Both the position numbers and the translations under genes were made by a program. From Clostridium hydrogenum (lineage in GTDB: Bacteria > Bacillota > Clostridia > Clostridiales > Clostridiaceae): a stretch of 64,000 nt of DNA. The notes under the pieces are model-generated. The model had not been told where the DNA came from. It did no database searches and saw nothing but the letters and a program-made list of their open reading frames with translations. The number at the start of each line of letters is the position of its first letter. The first letter of the stretch is position 1. Positions 24,753 through 33,965 of the stretch are shown here, in pieces. The stretch spans positions 1,197,501-1,261,500 of the forward strand of contig NZ_JAEACT010000002.1 in the NCBI RefSeq assembly GCF_021432385.1, read 5' to 3'.

Positions 24753-26525
24753 TTGGAAAGATGGTTCATTAAAAATAAAAGAGCTGATTATAAAAAAATA
24801 GCTAAAAAGTTTGGAATCAGTGAAGTTGTGGCAAAAATTATTGTAAATAGAGATGTTGTCGATGAAGATTCTATAAAGTCTTTTATAAATCCTAGCTATG
24901 AGAATTTGCATAATCCTCGCGAAATGAAGGACTTAATAAAAGGCGTCACTATTATAAAAGAAAAGATAGCACAAAATAGAAAAATCATGGTTGTTGGTGA
25001 TTATGATGTAGATGGAGTTATGAGCACATATGTGTTATTTACAGCATTAAAAAGATGCATGGCTAAAGTTGATTTTCACATTCCGGATAGAGTTAAAGAA
25101 GGATATGGAATAAATGAGAGTATCATAAGAAGTGCAAAAGACAGCGATGTAGATTTAATTATAACTTGTGATAATGGTATCTCGGCTATAGAGCAAATTA
25201 AATTGGCAAAAGAACTTGGAATAAAAGTGATAGTTACAGATCATCATGATATTCCATTTAAAGAGAATAGTGACGGAACAAGAGAATTCATAATTCCGCC
25301 AGCTGATGCGGTAATAAATCCTAAACAAAAAGACTGCGAATATCCTTGTAAATCATTATGCGGAGCAGCAGTAGCATTTAAGTTTGTTCAGGTTTTATAT
25401 GAAGAGTTTAATATATCAAAGGATGAAACCTATGATTTATTGCAATATGTAGCAATAGCCACGGTATGTGATGTTGTAGATTTAACTTCCGAAAATAAGA
25501 TAATTGTAAAAAATGGACTTAGCAGAATTAAAAATACAAAAAACATGGGATTAAAAGCATTGCTAAAGGTTACGGATTTAACGGACAAGGAAATAACTGT
25601 TTACATGGCGGGATTTGTTATAGGACCATGTATAAATGCTTCGTCTAGGCTTGAACAGGCAATATGGGCAATAAAATTATTACTAACAGAAAATAATGTG
25701 GAAGCAGAGGAATTAGCAAACAAATTATTTAATTTAAATAAAAAAAGACAGGAATTAACCAATTCTGGACTAGAAGAGGCAATACGAGTGATTGAAGCTA
25801 ATAATATGACTAAAGATAAAGTACTTGTAGTTTTTCTTCCTTTGGTTCACGAAAGTATTGCTGGAATAATCGCAGGAAGAATAAGAGAAAAATATAATTT
25901 GCCAACAATAGTACTTACAAAATCTGAAAATGGAGCAAAAGGTTCTGGAAGATCAATAGAAGAATTCAATATGTTTGAAGAGTTATTAAAATGTAAAGAT
26001 ATCTTAGGTAAATTTGGAGGACACCCATTAGCTGCGGGATTATCAATTGATGAAGATAAAATAGATTTATTACGAGAAAAATTAAATGAAAACTGTACGT
26101 TATCAGATGAAGACATAATACCAAAAGTAACAATTGATATGCAGCTTCCGTTTAATAACATTTCTATGCAGTTGGTTGATGAAATAAATGTACTTGAACC
26201 CTTTGGAAAAGGAAATTCAAAACCTCTATTTGCTGAACGGGGTGTACAAGTATTGAATGCACGTATTTTAGGAAAAAATAAAAATGTTTTAAAGTTAAGC
26301 TTAAAAAGCAGGAACAAATGTATAGATGGTATAATGTTTGAAAAAATTAATGAGTTTCAAGAACTAATAATTAATGAATATGGGAAGGCTAAATTTGATA
26401 GCTTATTTGGAAGAGGCAGTTATGATATAGTATTAGATTTTGTTTTTTCTGTTGATATTAATGAATATATGGGAAATAGAAGTTTGCAGCTTCAGATTAA
26501 AAGTTTTAGAAAAACAAGTGCATAA
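24753..26525 (+). CDS. recJ: RecJ-like single-strand DNA exonuclease
   Basis: About 590 residues of the DHH superfamily, degrading single-stranded DNA 5' to 3' in recombination and mismatch repair. VVGDYDVDGVMSTY is motif I, CDNGIS motif II and VTDHHDIP motif III; the DHHA1 region has GKFGGHPLAAGLS. Length is near E. coli RecJ (577) and shorter than Bacillus RecJ (about 786), lacking the extra C-terminal region. I prefer the TTG at 24753 (AAGGTG 6 nt upstream); a GTG at 24744 lies inside the Shine-Dalgarno. A hairpin terminator follows at 26539. Confidence 0.92.
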   Translation: MERWFIKNKRADYKKIAKKFGISEVVAKIIVNRDVVDEDSIKSFINPSYENLHNPREMKDLIKGVTIIKEKIAQNRKIMVVGDYDVDGVMSTYVLFTALKRCMAKVDFHIPDRVKEGYGINESIIRSAKDSDVDLIITCDNGISAIEQIKLAKELGIKVIVTDHHDIPFKENSDGTREFIIPPADAVINPKQKDCEYPCKSLCGAAVAFKFVQVLYEEFNISKDETYDLLQYVAIATVCDVVDLTSENKIIVKNGLSRIKNTKNMGLKALLKVTDLTDKEITVYMAGFVIGPCINASSRLEQAIWAIKLLLTENNVEAEELANKLFNLNKKRQELTNSGLEEAIRVIEANNMTKDKVLVVFLPLVHESIAGIIAGRIREKYNLPTIVLTKSENGAKGSGRSIEEFNMFEELLKCKDILGKFGGHPLAAGLSIDEDKIDLLREKLNENCTLSDEDIIPKVTIDMQLPFNNISMQLVDEINVLEPFGKGNSKPLFAERGVQVLNARILGKNKNVLKLSLKSRNKCIDGIMFEKINEFQELIINEYGKAKFDSLFGRGSYDIVLDFVFSVDINEYMGNRSLQLQIKSFRKTSA

Positions 26526-26538
26526 GGCATGCTAAAAT

Positions 26539-26583
26539 AAGCGTACAGCTATGAATTAAATCATTTACTGTACGCTTTTATAT
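26539..26583 (+). terminator. Terminator after recJ
   Basis: AAGCGTACAG (26539-26548) pairs with CTGTACGCTT (26568-26577), followed by TTTATATTT. It lies between convergent recJ and the spore protein gene and may serve both strands. Confidence 0.7.
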
Positions 26584-26636
26584 TTAAGACTTATTTTAGA
26601 AAAAGTTAATTATTTACAAATAAACTACATAATTTT

Positions 26637-26822
26637 TTATAAATTTGATTCATAATCAGCGATAATTTGTTTTACCATTTCGCCACCAACAGAGCCACAC
26701 TGTTTAGAAGTGAGATTGCCATTGTAGCCTTCACTTAATGGAACATTTAATTCTTTGGCAACTTCCATTTTGAAAGTGTTTAAACCTTCTGTAGCTTCTT
26801 GAACTAAATGTTTGTGTGACAT
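26637..26822 (-). CDS. Small acid-soluble spore protein, alpha/beta type
   Basis: 61 residues. These proteins coat spore DNA and protect it from UV and heat, then are cut by the GPR protease at germination. MEVAKEL resembles the GPR cleavage region (E-V-A), and GSVGGEMVKQIIADYE is the family's C-terminal block. The start at 26822 has GGGAGGTG 6 nt upstream, so the longer frame to 26873 is rejected. Cys in KQCGSVGG replaces the usual Asn, a small oddity. An Rpt-2 copy sits about 28 bp upstream. A forespore (SigG) promoter would be expected, but I did not identify one. Confidence 0.92.
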   Translation of the reverse strand: MSHKHLVQEATEGLNTFKMEVAKELNVPLSEGYNGNLTSKQCGSVGGEMVKQIIADYESNL

Positions 26823-26850
26823 ATTTTCCACCTCCCTTTTGTTTTTGTAG

Positions 26851-26948
26851 AGATAAACCATGCGAAACTTCAAAATTAATTTGTATCAAAACGCCATCTT
26901 CTGAGCATTATGATGCAAAGTGATTTTGGTAGTTGAGCCGGTATATCT
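26851..26948. repeat. Rpt-2 element upstream of the SASP gene
   Basis: 98 bp: AGATAAACCATGCGAAAC at the left, GTTGAGCCGGTATATCT at the right, with AAAATTAATTTGTATCAAAA and CAAAGTGATTTTGG as inner arms. It lies between the divergent SASP and murG genes. Confidence 0.75.
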
Positions 26949-27010
26949 ATGATATTATTTTAACCAATTTTAAAGAACATATTATATTAGTATTAAGGTA
27001 AAGAAAGAAA

Positions 27011-27048
27011 AATCAACCTTCATTGTGTATTGTGAACTGTGAATTCTG
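27011..27048. repeat. Rpt-1 right-arm fragment upstream of murG
   Basis: AATCAACCTTCATTGTGTAT followed by TGTGAACTGTGAATTC matches the right end of the CAATTCAC-type Rpt-1 copies. No left arm is visible, so this is a truncated copy. Confidence 0.55.
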
Positions 27049-27099
27049 CATTAATTTATGCTATAATATTTAGTGTAAATTTTTAAGGATGTGACTTTG

Positions 27100-28170
27100 A
27101 TGAATAAATTAAAAATAGTAATGACTGGTGGAGGAAGTGCTGGGCATGTAACCCCAAATTTAGCACTTGTACCAAACTTGGAAAAAATGGGCTACGATAT
27201 TGCATATATTGGGACAAAAGATGGAATTGAAAGAAGCATTATTGAAGCGGAAAAAATAAAATACTATATTATATCAAGTGGAAAACTTAGAAGATATATT
27301 GATATTAAGAATTTTACAGATCCATTTAAGGTTATCAAGGGTGTATTTCAAGCAATAGCTATATTAAAAAGAGAAAAGCCTAATGTTGTTTTTTCAAAAG
27401 GTGGTTTTGTTTCGGTTCCTGTAGTTATTGCAGCTCATTTGTGTAAAATACCAGTAATAGCACATGAATCTGATATAACGCCAGGTCTTGCAAATAAGAT
27501 TTCGGTTCCATACTGTACTAAAGTTTGTGTTACATTTCCTGAATCTGTTAAAAGTATAAAGGGAAATAAGGGGATTTTAACAGGAACTCCAATAAGAAGA
27601 GAATTGTTTTTAGGAAGCAGAAGCGAAGGAATTAAAATATGCGGATTTCAAGGTGGAAAACCTATTATTTTAGTTATTGGAGGAAGCTTGGGTTCTAAAA
27701 TAATAAATGATATTGTACGTGAAAGTTTAAAAGAATTATTGAATAATTATGATGTAATCCATATTTGTGGCAAAGGTAATTTAAGTAGTGAGCTTATGCA
27801 GGTTAAAGGATATAAACAATTTGAATATGTATCAGAAGAACTTGCTCATCTTATGAATTCGTCAGATTTGGTTATATCTAGAGCAGGAGCAAATGTAATA
27901 TTTGAACTTTTAGCATTAAAAAAACCTAATATTTTAATACCACTTTCAAAAAAATCAAGCAGAGGAGATCAAATATTAAATGCAGCTTCCTTTGAAAAAA
28001 ATGGCTATAGCATGGTAATTGAAGAAGAAGAATTAAATAAAGAAATACTTATAAAAAAATTAGATGAATTACACAAAACAAAAAATAAATATATAGATGC
28101 AATGAATAATAGTCCTGTTAAAAATGGTGTTGAAAATATAATATCAGTAATCGATAAATATAAGAAATAA
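27100..28170 (+). CDS. murG: UDP-N-acetylglucosamine transferase MurG (lipid II synthesis)
   Basis: 356-residue GT28 enzyme that adds GlcNAc to lipid I on the inner membrane face. [15 protein letters not shown] near the N-terminus is the MurG G-loop. [17 protein letters not shown] and [14 protein letters not shown] are conserved blocks, as are [12 protein letters not shown] and [12 protein letters not shown] of the UDP-GlcNAc site. ATG 27100 is chosen; GTG 27091 is too close to AAGGAT. It stands alone rather than in a dcw cluster, so it may be a second murG-type gene; the cell-wall cluster is not in view. Confidence 0.9.
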   Translation: MNKLKIVMTGGGSAGHVTPNLALVPNLEKMGYDIAYIGTKDGIERSIIEAEKIKYYIISSGKLRRYIDIKNFTDPFKVIKGVFQAIAILKREKPNVVFSKGGFVSVPVVIAAHLCKIPVIAHESDITPGLANKISVPYCTKVCVTFPESVKSIKGNKGILTGTPIRRELFLGSRSEGIKICGFQGGKPIILVIGGSLGSKIINDIVRESLKELLNNYDVIHICGKGNLSSELMQVKGYKQFEYVSEELAHLMNSSDLVISRAGANVIFELLALKKPNILIPLSKKSSRGDQILNAASFEKNGYSMVIEEEELNKEILIKKLDELHKTKNKYIDAMNNSPVKNGVENIISVIDKYKK

Positions 28171-28197
28171 ATTAATTAGTGTTGTATAACAGAAAAG

Positions 28198-28395
28198 CAG
28201 AGTACAGATGACAGAGTACAGTGAAGGATGATTTATTTTCCTTTAGGAAAATAAATCTTTAAACTTATAAAAGAATTATAAATGTTCAGCTTTGCTGACA
28301 TTTATAGCAGGTTTGGGCCGCAAGCCCATTAAGTTTTTAAATTTTCTGTATAACAGAAAATTAACCTTCACTGTACTCTGTACTTTGTACTCTGC
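28198..28395. repeat. Rpt-1 element between murG and rubrerythrin
   Basis: Left CAGAGTACAGATGACAGAG; right CACTGTACTCTGTACTTTG. Hairpins ATTTATTTTC-CTTTA-GGAAAATAAAT, TGTTCAGC..GCTGACA, GGGCC-GCAA-GCCC and AATTTTCTGT-ATA-ACAGAAAATT. It fills a convergent gap and ends 3 bp from the rubrerythrin stop. Confidence 0.75.
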
Positions 28396-28397
28396 TT

Positions 28398-28985
28398 TTA
28401 GCTTTGTGTATTGTACATAATTTCAAAGTACCCTTGAGGATATTTGCAAGCTGGGCATACAGTTGGTGCTGTTGTTCCAAAATAAATAAAACCACAATTT
28501 CTGCATTTCCAATAAACTTTTTCTTTCCTATTATATATGGTTCCATTTGCAAGACTACTTTTTAAATCTAAATACCTTTTCTCATGAGCTGTTTCTATAG
28601 TAATAATTTGATTAAATGCAAATTCTATTTCTGGATATCCTTCATCTTTAGCAGTTTTTGCAAAAGAAGGATAAATAGTTCCCCATTCTGCCTTTTCACC
28701 TTCTGCGGCATATTGAAGATTTTGTTCTGTGTTTCCAGAAGCAACAGGGTAATCAGCATCAACCTTTACAGTAGATTTACCTAGACCTTGAACAAGAAAA
28801 TCAAAGAAAATTTTTGCATGTGCCATTTCGTTATCGGCAGTCTCATAAAATATAGCAGCGATTTGTTTATGACCTTCTTTGTCGGCAATTTTTCCATAGT
28901 AAGTATATCGGCTTCTTGCTTGAGATTCACCGGCAAATGCTTTTGCAAGATTCTCAGCTGTTTTTGAATTTAATAAACTTTTCAT
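28398..28985 (-). CDS. rbr: Rubrerythrin
   Basis: 195 residues. The N-terminal ferritin-like diiron domain carries AFAGESQARSRY, ETADNEMAHAKIF and ITIETAHEKRYL, giving the Glu and ExxH iron ligands. The C-terminal rubredoxin domain has CRNCG and CPACKYPQG, the four Fe-binding cysteines. It reduces hydrogen peroxide in the cytoplasm of anaerobes using rubredoxin-type electron donors. Coding-strand AAAAGGAGATAATTAA precedes the ATG. Convergent with murG; the neighbours do not add to function. Confidence 0.95.
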   Translation of the reverse strand: MKSLLNSKTAENLAKAFAGESQARSRYTYYGKIADKEGHKQIAAIFYETADNEMAHAKIFFDFLVQGLGKSTVKVDADYPVASGNTEQNLQYAAEGEKAEWGTIYPSFAKTAKDEGYPEIEFAFNQIITIETAHEKRYLDLKSSLANGTIYNRKEKVYWKCRNCGFIYFGTTAPTVCPACKYPQGYFEIMYNTQS

Positions 28986-29109
28986 TTAATTATCTCCTTT
29001 TTTTTAGTATTACATTTATAAAAAAATTGTACTATAACAATTTTATAGGTATAGTATTTACTAAATTCCTAAAAATAAAATATAAAAAATTTAGGAAGGA
29101 AGAATATTT

Positions 29110-29742
29110 ATGAAAAAAAGTCTAAAAGTTATTTTTATCACAGCATTTATCTTATCAATGTTCTTTTCGAATAAGGTATATTCAAAAATGCAGCAGCAAA
29201 CTTATAATTATACAATTAAGACTGGTGATACCCTGTGGAAAATCGCAGTGGCAAATCAAAGTGGGGTTGCAGAAATAGTTGCTTTAAACCCTAGTATAGC
29301 TAATCCTAATATGATAATTGCAGGTCAGGTTATAAAAATACCAGATATAAGTCAAATAAAAGTTCAAGAAAATGAAGTTGCTAGGCTTGTTAATATCGAA
29401 AGAAGCAAGGTTGGTCTGCCAGCATTAAAATACAATTGGGAACTTTCAAGGGTTGCAAGAGCTAAATCACAGGATATGGCAGACAAAAATTATTTTTCAC
29501 ATCAATCTCCAACTTTTGGCTCAACATTTTCACTGATTACAAAATATGGAATAGTATATTCAGCCGCAGGAGAGAATATAGCATATGGATATATAAATCC
29601 TAGCACTGTTATGAATGGATGGATGAATTCACCAGGTCATAAAGCAAATATACTTGGAAAACAGTATAATGAAATAGGAGTTGGCCTTACTAAAAATTCT
29701 AAAGGTCAAATATATTGGACTCAAATTTTTATAAAAAAGTAA
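29110..29742 (+). CDS. Secreted LysM + CAP (SCP/PR1-like) domain protein
   Basis: 210 residues. A signal peptide (MKKSLKVIFITAFILSMFFS) is followed by one LysM domain (about 34-78: YTIKTGDTLWKIA and GQVIKIP) that should hold it on peptidoglycan. Residues about 90-210 are a CAP domain of the YkwD type: VNIERSKVGLPALKYN, FSHQSPTFGSTF, AGENIAYGY and WMNSPGHKANIL with the conserved His and Glu residues. The biochemical role of bacterial CAP proteins is unclear; some relate to spore coat or stress. AGGAAGGAAGAATATTT precedes the ATG. Confidence 0.88.
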   Translation: MKKSLKVIFITAFILSMFFSNKVYSKMQQQTYNYTIKTGDTLWKIAVANQSGVAEIVALNPSIANPNMIIAGQVIKIPDISQIKVQENEVARLVNIERSKVGLPALKYNWELSRVARAKSQDMADKNYFSHQSPTFGSTFSLITKYGIVYSAAGENIAYGYINPSTVMNGWMNSPGHKANILGKQYNEIGVGLTKNSKGQIYWTQIFIKK

Positions 29743-29765
29743 TATTTTATTTGGCTATGTTTGGG

Positions 29766-29831
29766 GCTGTCGCACTAAAAATGTTTAAGTTTTGCGTATA
29801 AAATAATTTTAGTGCGTCAGCATCTTTTTTT
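29766..29831 (+). terminator. Terminator after LysM-CAP gene
   Basis: GCTGTCGCACTAAAAAT (29766-29782) pairs with ATTTTAGTGCGTCAGC (29806-29821), followed by ATCTTTTTTT. The same CTGTCGCACTAA word occurs in two flagellin terminators. The following 29832-30324 gap holds a promoter candidate and two Rpt-2 copies. Confidence 0.7.
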
Positions 29832-30000
29832 AAAATGCCTTATTGAAAAAAGTAAAATAAAGTAGTAACATAAATAAGGGCTTAACTGAATTGTAATTAA
29901 AACTAATTACGATAAAATGCAAAAGGGAGAAATATTGTAAATAAAGAAGAAATACTAAGCATATTTTAATTTATATGACGATATTTATTCAAAAGTAGTC

Positions 30001-30028
30001 TTGATAAAATTGCTTTTTATAGTATAGT
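30001..30028 (+). promoter_or_regulatory. Candidate SigA promoter for the PFOR gene
   Basis: TTGATA (30001-30006), 16-bp spacer, TATAGT (30023-30028): five of six matches in each box. It lies about 300 bp before the gene, leaving a long leader occupied by two Rpt-2 hairpins. Confidence 0.45.
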
Positions 30029-30066
30029 TAAAAATGTAACAAACTCTTAAGCTTTTATGGATATAA

Positions 30067-30164
30067 AGATATACCATTGTGAAACTCGAAATTCATTTAT
30101 ATCAAAATGCCATCTTCTAGGCATTATGGTTCACATGAATTTCAATAGTTGAACTGGTTTATCT
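30067..30164. repeat. Rpt-2 element, first of a tandem pair
   Basis: 98 bp from AGATATACCATTGTGAAAC to GAACTGGTTTATCT; centre ATGCCATCTTCTAGGCAT. Only two bases separate it from the next copy. Confidence 0.75.
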
Positions 30165-30166
30165 AG

Positions 30167-30262
30167 AGATAAACCGCTTGAAACTTCAAATTCAGTTGTA
30201 ACAAATGCCGTTTCCTTGGTATTAGTATATAAATTGATTTTGGTAGTTGAAACGTTTTATCT
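30167..30262. repeat. Rpt-2 element, second of a tandem pair
   Basis: 96 bp from AGATAAACCGCTTGAAAC to GTTGAAACGTTTTATCT. The arms match other copies more closely than the adjacent copy, so the pair does not look like a simple local duplication. It lies in the PFOR leader. Confidence 0.75.
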
Positions 30263-30324
30263 AGGATATTTATCCATAATTCCTAATATAAAATATTTGT
30301 ATTTGATAGGAAGGGGTATACAAT

Positions 30325-33300
30325 ATGAAAAAAATGAAAACAATGGACGGTAATACTGCCGCAGCTCATATATCATATGCGTTTACTGATGTTGCAGCAA
30401 TTTACCCAATTACTCCATCATCACCAATGGCAGAGCATGTAGATGAATGGGCAACACAAGGAAGAGTAAATCTTTTTGGACAAAAAGTTAAAATTATGGA
30501 AATGCAATCAGAAGCAGGTGCAGCTGGTGCGGTTCATGGATCACTACAAGCAGGAGCATTAACTACTACATATACTGCTTCACAAGGTATGCTTTTGATG
30601 ATACCAAATATGTACAAGATAGCTGGAGAACTTTTACCAGGAGTATTCCACGTAAGTGCTAGAGCTTTAGCTACTCACTCTTTAAATATATACGGAGATC
30701 ACCAAGATGTTATGGCTGCTAGACAAACTGGATGCGCTATGCTTGCTGAAGGAAGCGTACAAGAAGTTATGGATTTATCAGCAGTAGCTCATTTAACAGC
30801 TATAAAGGGAAGAGTTCCTTTCATAAACTTCTTTGATGGATTTAGAACTTCACACGAAATTCAAAAAGTTGAAGTAATGGATTATGAAGATTTAAGAGGA
30901 TTAGTAGACATGGATGCTGTTAATGCATTTAGAAGAAATGCGTTAAATCCAGATCACCCAGTTCAAAGAGGAAGTAATGAAGGTTCAGATGTTTACTTCC
31001 AAGGAAAAGAAGCACAAAACAAATTTTATAATGCACTTCCTGAACTAGTTGAACACTACATGGGAGAAATAAGCAAAATAACTGGTAGAGAATATCATTT
31101 ATTCAACTACTATGGAGCAGAAGATGCTGATAGAATAATCATAGCTATGGGATCTGTTTGTGATACTGTAGAAGAAACTATTGATTATTTAAGAGCTAAA
31201 GGAGAAAAAGTAGGAGTATTAAAAGTACATCTCTTCAGACCTTTCTCAGTTGAGCACTTCATGAAATATATACCAAAAACAGTTAAGAAAATTGCTGTTC
31301 TTGATAGAACAAAAGAACCTGGTTCTCAAGCTGAACCATTATATCTTGATGTTGTTAAAGCATTCTACAATGCAGAAACAAGACCAGTTGTAGTTGGAGG
31401 AAGATATGGACTTGGTTCAAAAGATACATTACCAGTTCACATTTATTCAGTATTTGAAAACTTAAAAGCAGCTGCACCAAAAGATGGATTTACTATAGGA
31501 ATAAATGATGATGTTACTCATACATCACTTGCAGTTCCAGATATCGAAATCGATACAACACCAGAAGGAACTAAAGCTTGTAAGTTCTGGGGTCTTGGTT
31601 CAGATGGTACTGTTGGAGCAAACAAGAGTGCTATAAAGATCATAGGAGACCATACAGAAATGTCTGCTCAAGGATACTTTGCTTATGATTCAAAGAAATC
31701 AGGCGGTATAACAGTATCACATTTAAGATTTGGTAAAAAACAAATAAAATCACCATATTTAGTTGATAAGGCAGATTTCATTGCTTGTCATAACCAAAGT
31801 TATGTTCATAAGTATGATGTTCTTGCAGGACTTAAAAAAGGTGGAAACTTCTTACTTAATACAATCTGGAGTCCAGAAGAATTAGAAGAAAAACTTCCAG
31901 CTTCAATGAAACAATATATCGCTAAGAACAACATCAATTTCTACACATTAAACGCTATAAAGATTGCTCAAGCAATAGGACTTGGCGGAAGAGTAAACAT
32001 GATTTGTCAAGCTGCTTTCTTCAAAATTGCAAACATCATTCCAGTAGAAGATGCTGTTAAATATTTAAAAGATGCAGTTGTAACAAACTATGGTAAAAAA
32101 GGTCAAAAAGTTGTAGATATGAACAATGCTGCAATAGACCAAGGTGTTGGTGCTATTGTTAAGATAGAAGTTCCAGCTTCATGGGCAGATGCAAAAGATG
32201 AAGTTAAAGAAGAAGTAGCAAAACCTAAGTTCATAACTGACATACTTGAACCAATGAACAGACAAGAAGGAGACAAACTTCCAGTAAGTGCATTCACAGG
32301 TAAAGAAGACGGAACATATCCTGTTGGAACAGCTGCTTACGAAAAGAGAGGAATTGCAATAAATATTCCTGAATGGGATGTTGACAAGTGTATTCAATGT
32401 AACCAATGTTCATTTGTATGTCCTCACGCTGTAATTAGACCAGCTTTATTAACTGATGCAGAACTTGCAAAAGCTCCAGCTGGAATGAAAGTTAAAGATG
32501 CAATGGGCGTTAAATCTGAAGAAAAATTACACTTTGGTATTGTTATAAGCCCACTTGATTGTACAGGATGCGGAAACTGCGCTCAAGCTTGTCCAGCTAA
32601 GGAAAAAGCTTTAGTTATGAAGCCTGCTGAAAGTCAATTAGAGGTTGCAAAATACTTTGATTATGCAGTATCTCTTCCAGAAAAGAAAGAAGTTGCAAAC
32701 AAATACACTGTAAAAGGAAGCCAATTTAAGAAACCTCTTCTTGAGTTCAATGGTGCTTGCGCAGGTTGTGGAGAAGCTTCATATGCTAAACTTATAACTC
32801 AATTATTCGGAGATAGAATGTTAGTTGCTAATGCAACAGGTTGTACATCAATTTGGGGATGTAGTGCTCCTTCAATGCCATATACAACTAATGAAAATGG
32901 TCAAGGACCTGCATGGGCTAACTCATTATTCGAAGATAATGCTGAATATGGAATGGGAATGCTTCTTGGAACATCTCAATTAAGAGAAAGATTAGCAGAC
33001 CTTGCTAAAGAAGCAATCAATTCAGATATAAGTGCTGATTTAAAAGCAGCTTTAGAAAACTGGCTTGAAAACAAAGAAAACGGAGAAGTTTCAAGAGAAG
33101 TTGTAGATAAGTTATTACCATTACTTGAAAAAGAAAGAAATGCTAGTCCAGCTCTTACTGAAATCTACACTAATAAAGATTACTTAGCTAAGAGATCTCA
33201 ATGGATATTCGGTGGAGACGGATGGGCTTACGATATCGGATACGGCGGTGTTGACCACGTACTTGCAAGTGGAGAAGATATAAACATATTTGTATTTGAT

Positions 33301-33843
33301 ACAGAAGTTTACTCAAATACAGGTGGACAATCATCAAAATCAACTCCATCTTCAGCTATAGCTCAATTTGCTGCTTCAGGTAAGAAGACTAAGAAGAAAG
33401 ATCTTGGAATGATGGCTATGAGCTATGGATATGTATATGTAGCTCAAATAGCTATGGGTTCTGACAAGAATCAAGCATTAAAAGCTATAAAAGAAGCTGA
33501 AAACTATCATGGTCCATCACTTATCATAGCTTACTCTCCATGTATCAACCATGGATTAAAAGCTGGTATGGGATGCAGCCAATTAGAACAAAAGAAAGCA
33601 GTTGATTGCGGATACTGGGCTCTTTACAGATTCAATCCATTACTTAAAGAAGAAGGAAAGAATCCATTCAGCTTAGATTCAAAAGAACCAACTGGAGATT
33701 TCAAAGAATTCTTACTTGGTGAAGTTAGATATGCTTCATTAAAGAAAGTATTCCCAGACAAAGCAGATGAATTATATGCTAAGACTGAGAAAGATGCTAA
33801 AGAAAGACTTGAAAGTTACAAGAGATTAGCTAATCAGCAATAA
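30325..33843 (+). CDS. nifJ: Pyruvate:ferredoxin (flavodoxin) oxidoreductase
   Basis: 1172-residue single-chain PFOR that oxidises pyruvate with CoA to acetyl-CoA, CO2 and reduced ferredoxin, the centre of clostridial fermentation. The N-terminal domain (AYAFTDVAAIYPITPSSPMA is within a 20-residue block) binds pyruvate. Mid-protein CIQCNQCSFVCP and CTGCGNCAQACP are two 4Fe-4S motifs. CAGCGEASYAKL with GCTSIWGCSAPSMPYT supplies the third cluster and thiamine diphosphate site, and GGDGWAYDIGYGG is the TPP motif. Codons ending in C (TTC, AAC, AAG) are clearly commoner than in neighbours, as in highly expressed genes. GATAGGAAGGGG precedes the ATG. Confidence 0.97.
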   Translation: MKKMKTMDGNTAAAHISYAFTDVAAIYPITPSSPMAEHVDEWATQGRVNLFGQKVKIMEMQSEAGAAGAVHGSLQAGALTTTYTASQGMLLMIPNMYKIAGELLPGVFHVSARALATHSLNIYGDHQDVMAARQTGCAMLAEGSVQEVMDLSAVAHLTAIKGRVPFINFFDGFRTSHEIQKVEVMDYEDLRGLVDMDAVNAFRRNALNPDHPVQRGSNEGSDVYFQGKEAQNKFYNALPELVEHYMGEISKITGREYHLFNYYGAEDADRIIIAMGSVCDTVEETIDYLRAKGEKVGVLKVHLFRPFSVEHFMKYIPKTVKKIAVLDRTKEPGSQAEPLYLDVVKAFYNAETRPVVVGGRYGLGSKDTLPVHIYSVFENLKAAAPKDGFTIGINDDVTHTSLAVPDIEIDTTPEGTKACKFWGLGSDGTVGANKSAIKIIGDHTEMSAQGYFAYDSKKSGGITVSHLRFGKKQIKSPYLVDKADFIACHNQSYVHKYDVLAGLKKGGNFLLNTIWSPEELEEKLPASMKQYIAKNNINFYTLNAIKIAQAIGLGGRVNMICQAAFFKIANIIPVEDAVKYLKDAVVTNYGKKGQKVVDMNNAAIDQGVGAIVKIEVPASWADAKDEVKEEVAKPKFITDILEPMNRQEGDKLPVSAFTGKEDGTYPVGTAAYEKRGIAINIPEWDVDKCIQCNQCSFVCPHAVIRPALLTDAELAKAPAGMKVKDAMGVKSEEKLHFGIVISPLDCTGCGNCAQACPAKEKALVMKPAESQLEVAKYFDYAVSLPEKKEVANKYTVKGSQFKKPLLEFNGACAGCGEASYAKLITQLFGDRMLVANATGCTSIWGCSAPSMPYTTNENGQGPAWANSLFEDNAEYGMGMLLGTSQLRERLADLAKEAINSDISADLKAALENWLENKENGEVSREVVDKLLPLLEKERNASPALTEIYTNKDYLAKRSQWIFGGDGWAYDIGYGGVDHVLASGEDINIFVFDTEVYSNTGGQSSKSTPSSAIAQFAASGKKTKKKDLGMMAMSYGYVYVAQIAMGSDKNQALKAIKEAENYHGPSLIIAYSPCINHGLKAGMGCSQLEQKKAVDCGYWALYRFNPLLKEEGKNPFSLDSKEPTGDFKEFLLGEVRYASLKKVFPDKADELYAKTEKDAKERLESYKRLANQQ

Positions 33844-33845
33844 TA

Positions 33846-33871
33846 AAAAAGAGCCTACGGGCTCTTTTTTT
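33846..33871 (+). terminator. Terminator after PFOR
   Basis: GAGCC (33851-33855), TACG loop, GGCTC (33860-33864) and a seven-T run: a classic intrinsic terminator directly after the stop. Confidence 0.9.
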
Positions 33872-33965
33872 GTCAAAATATAAATTTTTTTTTAAAACCC
33901 CCTTTTAAAATTGGTCAAATAAGGGTATTATTATAACATAACACTTTTAAGGAGGTATTTTTTAT

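Noticed and set aside
25847..26317. Minus-strand frame of 156 codons opposite recJ
   Set aside because: Fully antisense to conserved recJ sequence, no domain and no ribosome binding site.
12595..28395. Iterated GAGTAC and CAATTCAC words considered as a CRISPR array
   Set aside because: The repeats are too short and lie only at the ends of palindromic elements; there are no regular spacers and no cas genes.
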